This document shows, one piece after another, positions 1 to 10,945 of a DNA stretch of 64,000 bases. Within the stretch, counting starts at the first letter, position 1. Every line of letters starts with the position of its first letter. The position numbers and the translations under genes were made by a program. The notes beneath the pieces were generated by a model. That model saw only the letters and a program-made list of their open reading frames with translations. It ran no database searches and had not been told where the DNA came from. Source of the stretch: Steromphala cineraria (taxonomy: Eukaryota > Mollusca > Gastropoda > Trochida > Trochidae); the NCBI GenBank assembly GCA_916613615.1, contig OU744732.1, positions 49,343,227-49,407,226 of the forward strand, given 5' to 3'.

Positions 1-221
1 TTTGAAAACATGCCGTTTATGGCTGAATATATTCCTAGTGGTGCTAATAAATAAGTCCCTTTTTACTCACTTAATCTTTTTAGCACTTTTAAAGTACAAT
101 TTGTTATTTGGGTGCAAATTACCCACCCACACAGTTGTAATGAAACCCCGTTACTCCCTCCTTGGATCTGCCATTGTATGACACACTAACTCATGTATTA
201 ATCTGCAAGTACTCCACTCAC
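1..221. other. No gene seen; intronic flank of the Ig exon
   Basis: This stretch lies downstream of the Ig exon on its coding strand and starts at a strong splice donor, so it is probably intron. I see no coding or repeat signal in it. Confidence 0.4.
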
Positions 222-503
222 CAGGTACTGATCCAGTAACATAGAGGATGGTTCTGACAGTTGATGTTCCGGCAGGGTTGGTTGCTTTACAGTAGTACTC
301 TGCCTCATCTCTCTTCTGTACTGACGGGATACGGAACACTCCGTTCTCCACAGTAGCGGAGTCAGGGAGGGGTCCATTCTCTCCACGGGTCCACACGATG
401 GTGGCGGGTGGGTTCGAATCCGCCATACATCTGAACTGGCTTGAATCCCCGACATTAAGCTGCAAGTAGCAGGGGTCGATACGGACCACGGGTGGGTTTT
501 GAC
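222..503 (-). CDS. Immunoglobulin (I-set) domain exon, internal exon of a larger host gene
   Basis: The minus strand encodes one Ig domain with the usual landmarks: a B-strand Cys in FRCMAD, a Trp in IVWTRG, and the DEAEYYCKA signature around the F-strand Cys. A TTTCTAG acceptor precedes the exon at 504-505 and a CCTG/GTGAGT donor follows at 221. The 282-bp exon is a multiple of three and phase 1 at both ends, as expected for shuffled extracellular Ig exons. It is therefore one exon of an extracellular or cell-adhesion protein of the hemicentin, titin-like or receptor kind; which one cannot be told from a single domain. The open frame extends past the donor but that tail is intronic. Neighbouring exons should lie outside the window to the left and perhaps between 504 and 1244. 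Confidence 0.78.
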
Positions 504-1244
504 CTAGAAAATTAGTGCATTGAATTTATTTGATTTCAATACAATATCTATTTATGTCTTGCAATACTTTCTAGATGATTTGCCTAGCTAACAAGTTGTG
601 TTTCTGGATGATTAGCCACCGAGATATGTTTTATTGATCTGGCTAATTTCTCGGGACCTCTGTACTACAGCTGGAGTTGACATTCTTCTGGGAAGGTCAC
701 CCAAGCGGGATAGATCGATAAGTAGGAGTAAGACTAATAATTAGACCGTTCACAAAGGACTGTCTTTCTCTTAATCTGCCTTCTTTCCTTTCATTCCCTC
801 TAACTTTCGAACCTTTTTTTCTTCTTGATCTATCTACTCTCGATTGCATGACGACATCTATGCGTTAATATTGAAATATTGCTGACAACATATTAAATCC
901 CGATTCACTCACCACAATAAATGGCTTTTTCTTACCTATCTTATCTTATCTATCCACAGTTTTCAGTGTAACTTAGGCAGAAATCACGCCAAGATTAAAA
1001 ATGTTATGCATTCTGATTGGTCGAGAGCCGGTCACTTTTCAATCGACAGAAAGTGATATGTACTTGACCGCGGGTCTGACTAACTGATAGTCATTTGAGT
1101 CATGACGTCATGCCATTGATAGCATGACATCATGCCGTCTTCGTTAACAATCAAGCCGAACTGGCTTTTATGACTGTAGTTTTTTAACTTGCTTTGTTGT
1201 ATATAAATGAGACATAATAAACAATTATTAACTTTTTAAATTTG
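504..1244. other. No gene seen; intron or intergenic
   Basis: Balanced to AT-rich sequence without a supportable ORF. A palindromic CATGACGTCATG (CRE-like core) occurs near 1102-1113, with a second GACATCATGCC a few bases on. Nothing ties it to a promoter. Confidence 0.35.
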
Positions 1245-1955
1245 TCAATACCAGTCTATAATTGTATAATATAAACGTTCGAATCTCGAAGTTGACAAAA
1301 CCACAACATAAAATAAAAACGAACCTTTCATAGTCGTTGGTTGAATGTTGATTGTTTCTGTAATCGTATCAAGAGGATTGTATGTTGTCGGACCTATAGT
1401 TGACTGTACTGTTCCCCCCGTTGTTTTCTCCTTGTCGATCCTCTCCAATTGATTCTCTAAGCCAAGGATTTTTAGGTTTGAATTGCAAACCGCGTCACCG
1501 AGTTCTTTGATTTGATTTTGAATTTGATCAACCTTGCAAGTGTTGGTTTTTAACTGAGAGTCAACTTTTCTAGGAACTGTAATGACTGAGTGCTTATCTC
1601 TCATTACACCAGCAACTAATATCTTGAGTTGACGTATCTTTTTATTCTGACGTTTCCATAGAGAATTCTCGCCGTCTCTTACAACACTGCTTATTTCCCC
1701 TGCCATCACCTTGTCTAGAATCACATCCGACAAAACATCAGACACCATTTCCTTTAACTTTAGACTGATGTCGTTCTCAAAGATTCTTAAATCATTTCTT
1801 CGGCTCTTTTCCATTCTATGTATTTTGTTGTTTATCCATGAAACATCCTCTTCAAGGTTTCTTAACTTGTCTAAGACCGACCTTTCTCGTAAAGTATTGC
1901 ACGTCACGCAGAAAACACAGTTCAGGAAAATAAGGATTTTGTAGTAATCTTTCAT
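1245..1955 (-). CDS. Secreted coiled-coil protein, probable first coding exon, unknown family
   Basis: An open frame of 236 codons on the minus strand begins with a classical signal peptide: a charged MKDYYK start, a hydrophobic ILIFLNCVFCV stretch and a likely cleavage before the first NT. The body is charged and heptad-like (about residues 25-110 and 135-175), suggesting a coiled coil, with cysteines near residues 139 and 157 that could crosslink a multimer. A Thr-rich stalk follows (about 178-210). The tail after about residue 210 (MKGSFLFY onward) may be intronic read-through because AAAG/GTTCGT near 1327 could be a donor. A coiled-coil stalk then a spliced globular domain is the layout of secreted lectin, C1q or fibrinogen-related proteins, but no such domain is visible here, so the family is unknown. 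Confidence 0.5.
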   Translation of the reverse strand: MKDYYKILIFLNCVFCVTCNTLRERSVLDKLRNLEEDVSWINNKIHRMEKSRRNDLRIFENDISLKLKEMVSDVLSDVILDKVMAGEISSVVRDGENSLWKRQNKKIRQLKILVAGVMRDKHSVITVPRKVDSQLKTNTCKVDQIQNQIKELGDAVCNSNLKILGLENQLERIDKEKTTGGTVQSTIGPTTYNPLDTITETINIQPTTMKGSFLFYVVVLSTSRFERLYYTIIDWY

Positions 1956-1981
1956 GATTAACGAAATGAAACTGATGTTTG

Positions 1982-1991
1982 TTTAAATATA
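1982..1991 (-). promoter_or_regulatory. TATA-like box upstream of the secreted coiled-coil ORF
   Basis: On the minus strand TATATTTAAA lies about 27 bp before the ATG at 1955, a plausible TATA position if the 5' leader is very short. Seen by eye only. Confidence 0.3.
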
Positions 1992-3484
1992 TTGGTTCTA
2001 TAACCGTGGCAAAAGGCATCCAAAACAAGAGAAATGATCCAGTCCCTATCTTGTTGAAAACGGTAAAGTTGGCTGTGGCTTGCTCATAGAATGATGTGAT
2101 CTTATTCGGAGAAGTTTATATCCGTCCTACAAAATACATATTATTCTAGCACTATGTAACTTTGTAACTTGACACTGACGGAAACCGAGAAGGTTTAACC
2201 TATACACTGTCAAAAACTACACGTTCCCATTTACAGATACGGACATTTTTCTAAGGGGTGATTCAATTTCACCCGTAAGTCAAGGCATATTCTTAGTAGT
2301 CTCCAGGGAAAGAGAAGCAGTTGATAAACTGTTATTGGTAAATTAAAAGCCACTGAAGTTCCGTACAGCTATATCACGAGATATTCCTGTTGGCAGCAAA
2401 ATTTGTCTTCAGCTCCATGAGAGTTAAGGTTTCGTTGATGAGTGATAGGTCAAGTTGTTATGTAAGTGAAAGCTCTCCAGTTTGAATGTGGTACAATGTA
2501 TCACCCGGATGTTTTAAAGTTCGTTGTTGCAAGGTTCAACAAGATTAACATTTGTTATTAGAAATACTATATTAACTTTAATGTTGTGTCATGTTCTTAA
2601 AAAACTTAAAACGTTTAGGAAATGAGACCACCTTGAGTAGAGTTGAAACTGTTGTTGAAGTGTTTTTGACTTATAACCTGGTGATGAATATTTGAGATGT
2701 GTTAACATTCATATATTAAATATGTGATGAAAATAACCTTTAATGCAATATTTTACGTGACATCAAATAAACAGAAAATCAGAGAATACAACACAAATAT
2801 TCAGAAATGTAAATCAAAGAAACAGAAAATTCAAACATACGAAAGGTATTGAAATATAGCAAGATTAGATAACTTTACGCATGCAAATAATGAAGAAAGC
2901 AAATCCCCTTGTTATTGTTAAAGGGTTAGTAGACCTAGCTAGTGCTAAAATTGAGAGATATGGTGACGGGAAGTGGGGTTAAATGCCCCTTTCAATAGTA
3001 GTTCTCTTATATCACGGCTGCTATATTATTGCAGGGAGAAAGTCCGCAACACTATTATGGCTATTATTTGCAATGAAACCTGCGAGCGTCGACTGGAACT
3101 AGCGGCCAAAATGGTAACACTAAAATTGATGTATGTTGTGTCCTATACATTTGAATGATTTGGTTTTACTAAACGGAGAGAAATTGTTGACCTTTTAAAA
3201 TCAACGTTACATAGGCTAGTTAACCTACCTAGTGCAGCTATTGTAATGTGTGAGCATAAAGTCACTGTTCAGTTTTTAATTCAGCGTATTTAGTGCATGC
3301 TATGATTTTGTTGCAATCATATAAGATTTACCTGAAATAGATTTTGGTTTCTTGCTTAATGCATTCATGGAAACGTTCAATCCATTTAGGTTGGTTGATA
3401 TGGTTGATATATTAGGATAGTTTGCATGCCTGGTGCATGCTATGATAGTGGTTAAACAATTAAAGTATATTGATACCTCCTGTG

Positions 3485-3600
3485 AGAGGCATTTCTGAAG
3501 TTGGAGTGATACTAACGCAGAGGAAAATATTGATGACAACTTCTTTGTCCATTGTATCCGACGTTTTGACACAGATTCTTGAGTTGTTCTCAATCAGAGA
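3485..3600 (+). repeat. Dispersed repeat copy (TGATGACAACTTCTTT family)
   Basis: This stretch shares the ordered blocks GAAGTTGGAGTGA, GCAGAGGAA, GATGACAACTTCTTTG and TTTTGACACAGATTCT with 51985-52190, and the GATGACAACTTCTTT block with the hairpin at 41345-41432. Three copies in 64 kb mark it as a mobile family. Only one of the two arms is present here. Confidence 0.55.
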
Positions 3601-3788
3601 AGGTGATGCGTTTCGGTGCACAAACTGCAAGAAATTTGCATATTTGGGATTTCAATTATACAAATAACAGAATACAAAACCACACAAGGAATTCATTGTG
3701 TTCATACTTGAACATAATATTGTTCTGTCCATTGTTTAAAAGAGCTAATAAAATAATAAAAAAAAGTCAAGTGCAGTCATTTTTTAAC

Positions 3789-3802
3789 ATGATTCTCAGA
3801 AC
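3789..3802 (+). repeat. Target site duplication of the L1-like LINE (left copy)
   Basis: ATGATTCTCAGAAC occurs here and again, identically, at 6995-7008 right after the A-rich tail. A 14-bp duplication is typical of target-primed reverse transcription and fixes both ends of the LINE. Confidence 0.85.
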
Positions 3803-3865
3803 GACAATGAAGGAAATGCATTATTTGAAATTAATGATCAACTTTTCTTCGAAACGTTACTGGTT

Positions 3866-4377
3866 ATGATAAGAGGTTTTACAATAAAATATTCATCAGA
3901 ACAAAAACGGGAAAGAGAAAAAAATGAAAACGAAATATCCAAAACGCTCGAAGATTTGAACAAAACCTTAGACGAAACTAATAATACTGTTGAAAAAGAA
4001 TCGATTTTGAAAAAAATAAATGATGCTAATTTTATACTGGAAAAAATAAATAGTATAAGAACTGAATGTATATTAATGGATCAAAATGTGAATGGAAAGA
4101 AAAAGGGGAAAAACCCACAAAATATTGTTTAGCACTCGAGAAAAGAAATTTCATACATAAATCTATATCGAAACTACAAACACGTGATGACAAAATCATA
4201 ACTAACACAAAAGAAATAATGAAGGAAACGAAACATTACTATGAGCATTTATACACAAAACAGAACTGTTCACCAGTTAACTTAGAACAACTCTTGCAGG
4301 AGCTTAAAGTTCCAAAACTCAGTGATGTTGACAAAGAGAAGCTTGATGGGGAATTAAAAAGTATGGAGAGGTCTTAG
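3866..4377 (+). pseudogene. L1-like ORF2 fragment between endonuclease and RT
   Basis: Two overlapping frames (3866-4132, then 4066-4377) together resemble the charged linker of L1-like ORF2, including a GEKPTKYCLALEKRN stretch typical of the region just before the RT. The switch near 4066-4132 is a frameshift. A stop follows at about 4377 and the frame resumes as the RT piece at 4519. It no longer encodes a working protein. Confidence 0.7.
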
Positions 4378-4518
4378 AATCACTGAAAAATATGAGAAAT
4401 GAAAAGAGCCCCGGTCGATCAGGTTTCACAGTAGAATTTTTTTAATTCTTTTGGTTGGACCTTCATGCTTACTTGATCATTTAACATATCTTATAGAACA
4501 GGAGAGTTATCTATTAGC

Positions 4519-5181
4519 ATGAAACAAGATTTAATAACATGTATTCCAAAACAGAATAAATCAAAACAGTATCTAAAAATGTTTAGACCGATATCCCTAC
4601 TAAACGTATCATATAAGGTAGCATCAGGTACAATCGCTAATCGAATAAAGAAAGTACTTCCTAAAATCATAAATGAGGATCAACGAGGTTTTATGACGAA
4701 TAGATATATTGGAGAATGCACAAGGCAAATTTATGATATAATAGAATGGACAGAATGTATGGAAATTCCAGGGCTGCTTTTACTAATTGACTTTCATTCG
4801 GTAGACTGGGCTTTTATAGAAAATGTTCTTGACTTTTTCAACTTTGGCCCTGCAGTAAAATCCTGGATTTGCACATTTTATAAAAGTATCAATTCAAGTG
4901 TTCTTGTAAATGGTTTTGCATCGGATTTCTTCGAAATTACACGGGGCTGTAGGCAAGGAGATCCGCTTTCGCCATATTTGTTTATACTATGTGCCGAAAT
5001 TCTGAGTATTATGATACGCAATAACAAGAAGATAAAAGGAATTAATATTGGGGATACCGAGTATCTGATAACACAATTTGCCGACGATACTTCTCTGACA
5101 TTAGATGGGTCTGAAACAAGCCTCCAAGCGACACTACAGACAATATGCTTCTTTCTCGGGTCTCAACATAAATACAAGTAA
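4519..5181 (+). pseudogene. Reverse transcriptase domain of L1-like LINE, defective
   Basis: The frame shows the RT landmarks: FRPISLLNVSYK, the DQRGFM block, the RGCRQGDPLSPYLFILC block and the catalytic FADDTS. The first catalytic block, normally a DFxKAFDxV-type sequence, reads LIDFHSVDWAF, so residues including one conserved aromatic-Asp pair are missing. The frame breaks at about 5181 and resumes in the frame starting near 5105. RT activity is very unlikely. Confidence 0.85.
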
Positions 5182-6761
5182 AACACAGGTTATATGGATA
5201 GGTTCCTTGAAAAACTCCAAACGTATACTTTGCAAAGACTACAAACTAGATTGGACACAAACAGAATTTACCATTCTTGGCTTAGTATTCACACACAATT
5301 TGGCAGAAATGGTCGAGAGAAATTATAAAGATAAACTAAAAAGGAAAGATGTTATCATGAACCAATGGCTCGGGAGAGATCTTACCCCACTAGGCCGGAC
5401 GACAGTTTTAAAAAGTTAGATACTACCTAAATTAAACCACATATTTACCATACTTCCAAATCCTAACGAAAGTTTATTAAAAGATCTTGAAAAACTTTGT
5501 TTTAATTTTATTTGGAAAGGAAAACCAGATAAAATCAAACGAAAAATAATAACACAAAACTACAATGAAGGAGGGTTTAGAGTTCCAGATATGAGAAATA
5601 CAATACTCTCGCAAAAAATAAGCTGGGTGAAAAGACTATTCAACTCAGATGTAAATTCGAAATTAAGAAAACTTTTTAATATAAACGTATCACCAGCACA
5701 CAGCGATTTCTACCAATATAGTGCAGCAACCATAACTGAGTATGTCTGTACGCCAAGAACAAACGATTTTTGGAAACACGTCTTAAACGCATGGGGTTAT
5801 TTTATCACACAAAAGGGGAAAACGGTAAAAACACAATTGGATATCCTTTCCAAGCTAATTTGGAACAATGACAATATAATAATTAACACAAAAAAACAAT
5901 ATATTATTTAAAAAATGACAGCATCAGGAATCTTGTTTATAAATGATATTATTAATGATGATGGAAAATTCCTAAAATACACAGAATTAATTCATACATA
6001 CAAATGTAAAACAAACTTTCTGAAATATGCTGGTATTATTAATGCTGTCAAAACATACTTAGCTAAATCCAATATTAGAATAGATAAAAAGGCAGTTTTA
6101 CCACTATTCCCATACTTAATTGAAAATATTGCAACACAAAAGAAAGGTTACCGAATATTTTACGATATATTACAAGATTCAGAGAATTCATTGACCTTGT
6201 ACAAAAATAAACAAAAGTGGGAACATGATTTAGACCACTAAATCAATGAAAGCGAATGGAATCAAATAAACAAAATTCCTTTTACGTCTAACCTAAACTC
6301 AAAAACAAAACGGTTCCAATACTCGATACTACATAGAATTATCCCGACAAATGACCTCCTACACAAGATGAAAATAACAGATGAAAACAAATGCAGCTTT
6401 TGTTAGAAAGACAAAGAGACAATTAGTCACCTTTTTTTTCGAATGTCCTTTTGTTCAAAAAATTTGGAATAAACTTAAAGATTGGACAGAGACAACTACG
6501 CAAACAAACTTAAATTTTTCAAAAAGGAATATTTGCCTTGGATATCCTGAACATAGAAACAAAGTACTGAATATGATAATAATTACCGTAAAATACACCA
6601 TATTTACAACAAAGCAAATTGGACTCAAGCCAAGTTTTCTTAACATTAAAAAAGACTTAGAGAAAACATATAATATTGACAAATACAACTCATACTCAAA
6701 CTGTAACTACTCCAAATTTATGAAATTTTGGTCAATCTGTCACTTATTATTTAAAGATTAG
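5105..6761 (+). pseudogene. C-terminal half of L1-like ORF2, multiple frames
   Basis: Consecutive open pieces (5105-5419, 5591-5911, 5915-6241, 6381-6761) carry the post-RT region with L1-like phrases such as LGRDLTPLGRTTVLKS and a terminal Cys/His knuckle remnant near 6390-6480. Stops and frame changes separate the pieces. The last frame runs to 6761, followed by an untranslated tail and the A-rich end. Confidence 0.7.
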
Positions 6762-7008
6762 TTGAGACTTCATGTGTCAGAATAAATTGTTTCTTTTTCC
6801 TCTACCATTGAATATCTGTATGCCTTGTGATGACATTACTCTGCCTAAATGTGTATATCCTTGCTTCTTGCCATGTTATGATTCATCTTCCTGTATTGTA
6901 TATCATTCCTTGTATCTGTTTTATATCATATGTAGTACACCAGTCATTGTAAAGCCCATGTACCACAAAAAAGGTAAATAAAAAAAATAAAAAAATGATT
7001 CTCAGAAC

Positions 7009-7065
7009 CAGACAAGCGGCGTAAAACACTAACCCAACCCATCCCACTCACTCACTCAGAACCAG
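7009..7065 (-). repeat. Fragment of gastropod-type SINE-like repeat
   Basis: The minus strand reads GAGTGAGTGAGTGGGATGGG then a GTTTTACGCCGC core. The same core after GAGTGAGTGAGTT occurs on the plus strand at 39867-39945. I associate this core with a very abundant repeat in vetigastropod and limpet genomes, from memory and not checked. Confidence 0.5.
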
Positions 7066-7381
7066 AGAGTACAGCACTATATACCGAAGCAGATTATTAT
7101 GTTTTTCATAACACTTTACATCTGCAGATACTCATTCATGTGTAAGTACTTGTTCAATCTTGATGCTCTCTTGGTTTGAATTATATCAGTTGAGAAGGTT
7201 TAAATGAATGTGAATAGCAGAATAGGCTTAATCAATTGTTGGAGTAAGAAAGTGTTTCGTCCTTATCACAGTATCATAATTAGAATACTATTGATGTAGT
7301 ACTTGGTTTAATCACTAGGTATTTTAGTTGGGTCATGAGTATGGTACTGCTTTGTGAACTGGTAATATTCCCTGCCCATCT

Positions 7382-7809
7382 CACTGTGTATAACCGTACA
7401 CCGGAACTATCGAGGTGTACGGCGGAGAAATGTTGCTAGCGAGGAGCCGAAATCGAAAGTTAGGTAATATTTTACTTCATAACTTTCAAATAATCAACAT
7501 CATGTGGTAATTTTAGCATACATACTTAGTAAAATGGATGTGCTTGTCATTCTGTATCCAAGGGACAGTAACAATGACAGTTACGCGTAATGCTGTTGTT
7601 AGTAACATATTTGCTATCTCTGACTATGAACAGGATATGACATTAAATAGTTATGTCGCGGAAAGCTTTTGACATGATAATAACATAGAAAAAGTTGATG
7701 AAACGGCAATGATTGCTTTTTAAGTGATCCCGTTTGCTATCACGCTCCTCGCTAGCAACATTTCTCCGCCGTACACCTCGCTAGTTTCGGTGTACGGTTA
7801 TACACAGTG
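7382..7809. mobile_element. 428-bp non-autonomous inverted-repeat DNA element
   Basis: Terminal inverted repeats of about 63 bp begin CACTGTGTATAACCGTACAC at 7382 and end in the reverse complement at 7809. The direct repeat CATCT flanks the pair (7377-7381 and 7810-7814), a likely 5-bp target duplication. Inside each arm CCGTACACC and GGTGTACGG form a further small hairpin. No coding capacity. Superfamily not assigned. Confidence 0.75.
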
Positions 7810-7814
7810 CATCT

Positions 7815-9060
7815 GTGACATCCTCGCTCAGGGAGATAAAAGGAAAATCGCTAATGGAAAGTGAAGAAGACAAGGTGTGAGTCTTTACCCTCAAACTTTT
7901 CCTGGTTCTATAATTCTGTAACTTTGAGACTACTGAAGTATATTTATATAGTCAGGTGATATGACAAAATGTAGGCTTATATACATACATCACTTCGGTA
8001 AACAATAGCTTTGAAAATCTTTAGGATAAAAGTCAGTCCTGGAAGGATCTGAGATAGAGTACAAGGTAAACAATTTGTGTCATTCTACAGTTATTTTATT
8101 CCCGCTTCAAGTTACTTCAACCATTCTTTTGACCCAAATGATGAGTGTTAAATATGTATTCAGAGTGGAATTAATATCCTATGATATACTTTACATACTT
8201 ATAATCACCTCAAAAGAGAAAAAGGGGTTGTAACAGTTCAATTAACTTTACAGTTGTTATTGAGCATATAAACTCATTACATCTAAGTGTACAACCATAC
8301 ATTTCTTATACAAATAAGATGACCGTTCCAGAAGCTTATTAATAAATACCACACAGCCTAAACATAATCAAACATAATAAGTCTTCCTTGATTTTTATAT
8401 AAATGGCTGTATTTGAATTACCATTGAAATACAATATGATAATAATTGGCTTTTCAGAATTGTTTATTATTTTTATGAGTGAACCTTAACGATACGGATC
8501 CAAAATGTTACACACAAAAAAACACTCCACCTTTACCTCAATCTTTTTATAATAGAATGCAAAAATTGGTTCATATACACTTATGTTTTGGATAAAAACG
8601 GAGGGAAATATTTTTGACAATACAAATTATTGGTTTACAGGAGTAACCTCCCTTTACTTACAAGCATCTAAGATCGTAGGTATTTCATTAATGGCGTTGT
8701 AAGTTGTAATGTAATGTAATGTTGTAAGTGTTAAACCTAATCATGTCAACAGTCATATACCTAAGTTGCTCTCTTAATATAATATCAAAGCCTGCTCTAC
8801 TTGAGTCTTAAAACTAGAAAATATAAATCTTGTTATTCAGAATAAGATTGTTTAAGAAGCACTTGTTTGCTCAGAATGAATACAGACGAAGCTGTATTCA
8901 ATGAATCACTTGTTTCTTCCAAACGTTGTTTTAAACGTTATCACAATATGTATATCATATAAATGTAACAGTAAATATGTATTGAAGGAATATGGGAAGG
9001 ATATCTCAATTCATATCAGACTATAACATTGAAATATCCGAAGGGCTTTCATCATAAGAA
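7815..9060. other. No gene seen
   Basis: AT-rich sequence without supportable ORFs. A short GTAATGTAATGTAATG run occurs near 8708. Confidence 0.35.
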
Positions 9061-9064
9061 CTTT

Positions 9065-9345
9065 TTGTATTCGTTGATAATTACTGAAACTATCTGTGTA
9101 ATCGTTGAGTATTACACAAACTATGTGTGTACTAGTTGATAATAACTCAAAATAAGTAATATACTCGTTGATAATAACTCAAAAGATGTGTGTAATCGTT
9201 GATAATAACTCAAAGATGTGAGTAGTCGTTGATAATAACTCAAAATATGTGTGTAATCGTTGATATATACTCAAACAATGTTGATATTATTTTGTTGATA
9301 ATAACATCAACTGTGCATGTATTTATTCGTAGATAATTACTCAAA
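9065..9345 (+). repeat. Minisatellite, about 30-36-bp unit
   Basis: Repeated GTTGATAATAACTCAAA followed by (A/G)TGTGTGTAATC, at least seven degenerate units with some length variation. Function unknown. Confidence 0.7.
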
Positions 9346-9360
9346 GTCTACGTATATATG

Positions 9361-9964
9361 TTAATATCTCAAGCACCGCGTGCAGTCGTTTTTCCATTCA
9401 TTCGATTTACATTACTTAACCATTTGATTGTAATGTCAACAAAGTCTCTATAGAAAATCTCAAATGTCGATGTCCTGAAATCCAAAACGATATCGATTAA
9501 ATTCAATAACTTTAATATCCCTCCGATGAAATTCAATATCTATGATATCCCTCCGCCCTGTATGTAAATATATGAAGTCTAGTAGACCACTCTGTGATTT
9601 GTTTGTACAAGTCAAACACTCTCGACTCTGTCTTCTGTACTACTCACTGGGACATTAACACTACTTACATACTTATATGCACAGATTATATATATTATAT
9701 ATATACATGTACATGTACTAATACTCATGTATAAATAGACTTGTAAGCCCAGCTAAACTCTTTATCCGAAATGTAAATTAATCCTTCAACCAATGCATAT
9801 AACTTTGACATAAAATAAGTAGAAATGCATCTTTTCTTTCCATTAATATAGCTAGGAGGCTGGATTGGACCATTTACAAATCAATCATCATCGTTTATAA
9901 AGGGATAATACTTTTAGATTGCAGAAATGATAACAGGAAATTCACTGATCAAATATAATGTTAG
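9361..9964. other. No gene seen
   Basis: Contains a short duplication of an ATATCCCTCCG motif near 9517 and 9547, and an AT microsatellite (TATATATTATATATATACATG) near 9687. No ORF. Confidence 0.35.
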
Positions 9965-10097
9965 AACAATCAATAATCAAGTACACATACGATGTAGATA
10001 AATTTTATCCTCCCCTTATAAAATAGGCATATTGCATATTGTATTTGGGGAGAATATATTTTATCTACATCGTATGTGTACTTGATTATTGATTGTT
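9965..10097. repeat. Foldback element with 36-bp perfect arms
   Basis: The arm 9965-10000 is the exact reverse complement of 10062-10097, separated by about 61 bp in which complementarity continues imperfectly (TCCTCCCC against GGGGAGAA). The transcript would form a long hairpin. It ends 150 bp before the Polinton target site. Confidence 0.75.
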
Positions 10098-10246
10098 TAA
10101 AATAAAATTTGATTATTCTCAATTTCCTGTATCAGTGGCATCTGTTGTGCGATGTTATCCACAAATTGATGCAGGCCCGTAAGATATGAATAAACTGTGA
10201 CCAGTATGAAACATTACAGGAATAAATTCGGCCTCCAAATGCATTT

Positions 10247-10252
10247 AACAAA
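10247..10252 (+). repeat. Polinton target site duplication AACAAA (left copy)
   Basis: AACAAA immediately precedes the left TIR and is repeated at 27225-27230 directly after the right TIR. Six base pairs is the canonical Polinton duplication length. Confidence 0.92.
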
Positions 10253-10662
10253 AGTAGTAGGAGGATCCAGAGAGTGGCACCCAACCCCAACTTTTAGAAA
10301 AAAAAATTTAAAAAAAATAAGGGTGTAAAATAAGGGGTTGAGGGTGAGATAAAACAATAAAAAGGAAAGAAATAGGCTAAATCAGGGTAAATAAAGGTTT
10401 TAGGAAAGAGTGAGATTCTAAAAATAATTCAATTTTATAGGTGGTATTTTACAAGGTTAAGAGTGTATTTTAGCAAGTTAAAACACTTTATATTTTCATA
10501 CACAAGTCTGATCTCCCACAGAGAAAACCTCTTTCATGCTCAGTGAAGCGACAATAACCGCTCGTGTACATTTCTATAGCGGAGTCTCACTTGTGAAATC
10601 TTGTCTGCTCTCTCAATAGATCTGACATTAAATGCAATGAGGTGAAAAGACGCCATAGACTA
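10253..10662 (+). repeat. Polinton left terminal inverted repeat (410 bp)
   Basis: Reads AGTAGTAGGAGGATCC at its outer end and matches the reverse complement of 26815-27224. Differences seen by eye: CG versus TA near 10651-10652 and C versus T in the GAGAAAACCTC segment. The match stops at CATAGACTA. Confidence 0.93.
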
Positions 10663-10711
10663 AGTGTGTGGGTGTGGCCTAGCCATATAAGGAGCGCTCA
10701 TGCATGAGCGG
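10663..10711 (+). repeat. Subterminal block with 16-bp palindrome (left)
   Basis: GTGTGTGGGTGTGGCCTAGC then CATATAAGGAG leads into the palindrome CGCTCATGCATGAGCG at 10695-10710. The same block, inverted, is at 25600-25649 on the right, so it is really the inner continuation of the TIR, displaced on the right by an insertion. Confidence 0.85.
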
Positions 10712-10720
10712 TATGACTAA

Positions 10721-10814
10721 GCTAAATCAGGGAAAATAAAGGTTTTAGGAAAGAGTGAGATTCTAAAAATAATTCAATTTTATAGGTGGTATTTTATAAG
10801 GTTAAGAGTGTATT
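10721..10814 (+). repeat. Direct repeat of a TIR segment
   Basis: GCTAAATCAGGG to GAGTGTATTTTA repeats 10376-10472 of the left TIR with few changes. The copy lies between the palindrome and the first gene, so the left side carries this segment twice and the right side once. Confidence 0.85.
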
Positions 10815-10945
10815 TTACATGGTTTAAAGTGAAAAAAAGATCTGTAAATGAGATAATTCTGGGATTTAGGAAAAATTTATAAAATAAAAAAAAATATCGA
10901 AAAGGTTTAAGTAAAAAAAATTAATAAAAAATAAGACAATAAAAA
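10815..10945. other. Very AT-rich leader before the first Polinton gene
   Basis: Almost pure A/T with long A runs leading to the ATG at 10946. No gene. Confidence 0.5.

Larger units (their letters stand above)
1956..3788. other. No gene seen; intergenic with one dispersed repeat copy
   Basis: Short ORFs here have no protein-like features. The motif GTGCATGCTATGAT occurs twice (about 3294 and 3434). A dispersed repeat copy occupies about 3485-3600 and is listed separately. Confidence 0.4.
3803..6994 (+). mobile_element. 5'-truncated L1-like non-LTR retrotransposon, inactive
   Basis: About 3.2 kb bounded by a 14-bp direct repeat and ending in an A-rich tail (TAAATAAAAAAAATAAAAAA). It contains, in order, the linker between endonuclease and reverse transcriptase, an RT domain, and a C-terminal region with a Cys/His knuckle (SHLFFECPFVQKIW type, here split by a frame change). 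No endonuclease is present, so the copy is 5' truncated. Several frame changes and stops make it a pseudogene. The intact direct repeat suggests a not very old insertion. Confidence 0.85.

Noticed and set aside
1099..1114. CRE-like palindrome TGACGTCA as a promoter element
   Set aside because: It lies downstream of the nearby minus-strand exon and no transcription start can be linked to it.
9065..9345. CRISPR-like array
   Set aside because: The repeats are degenerate and contiguous with no unique spacers; the host is an animal.
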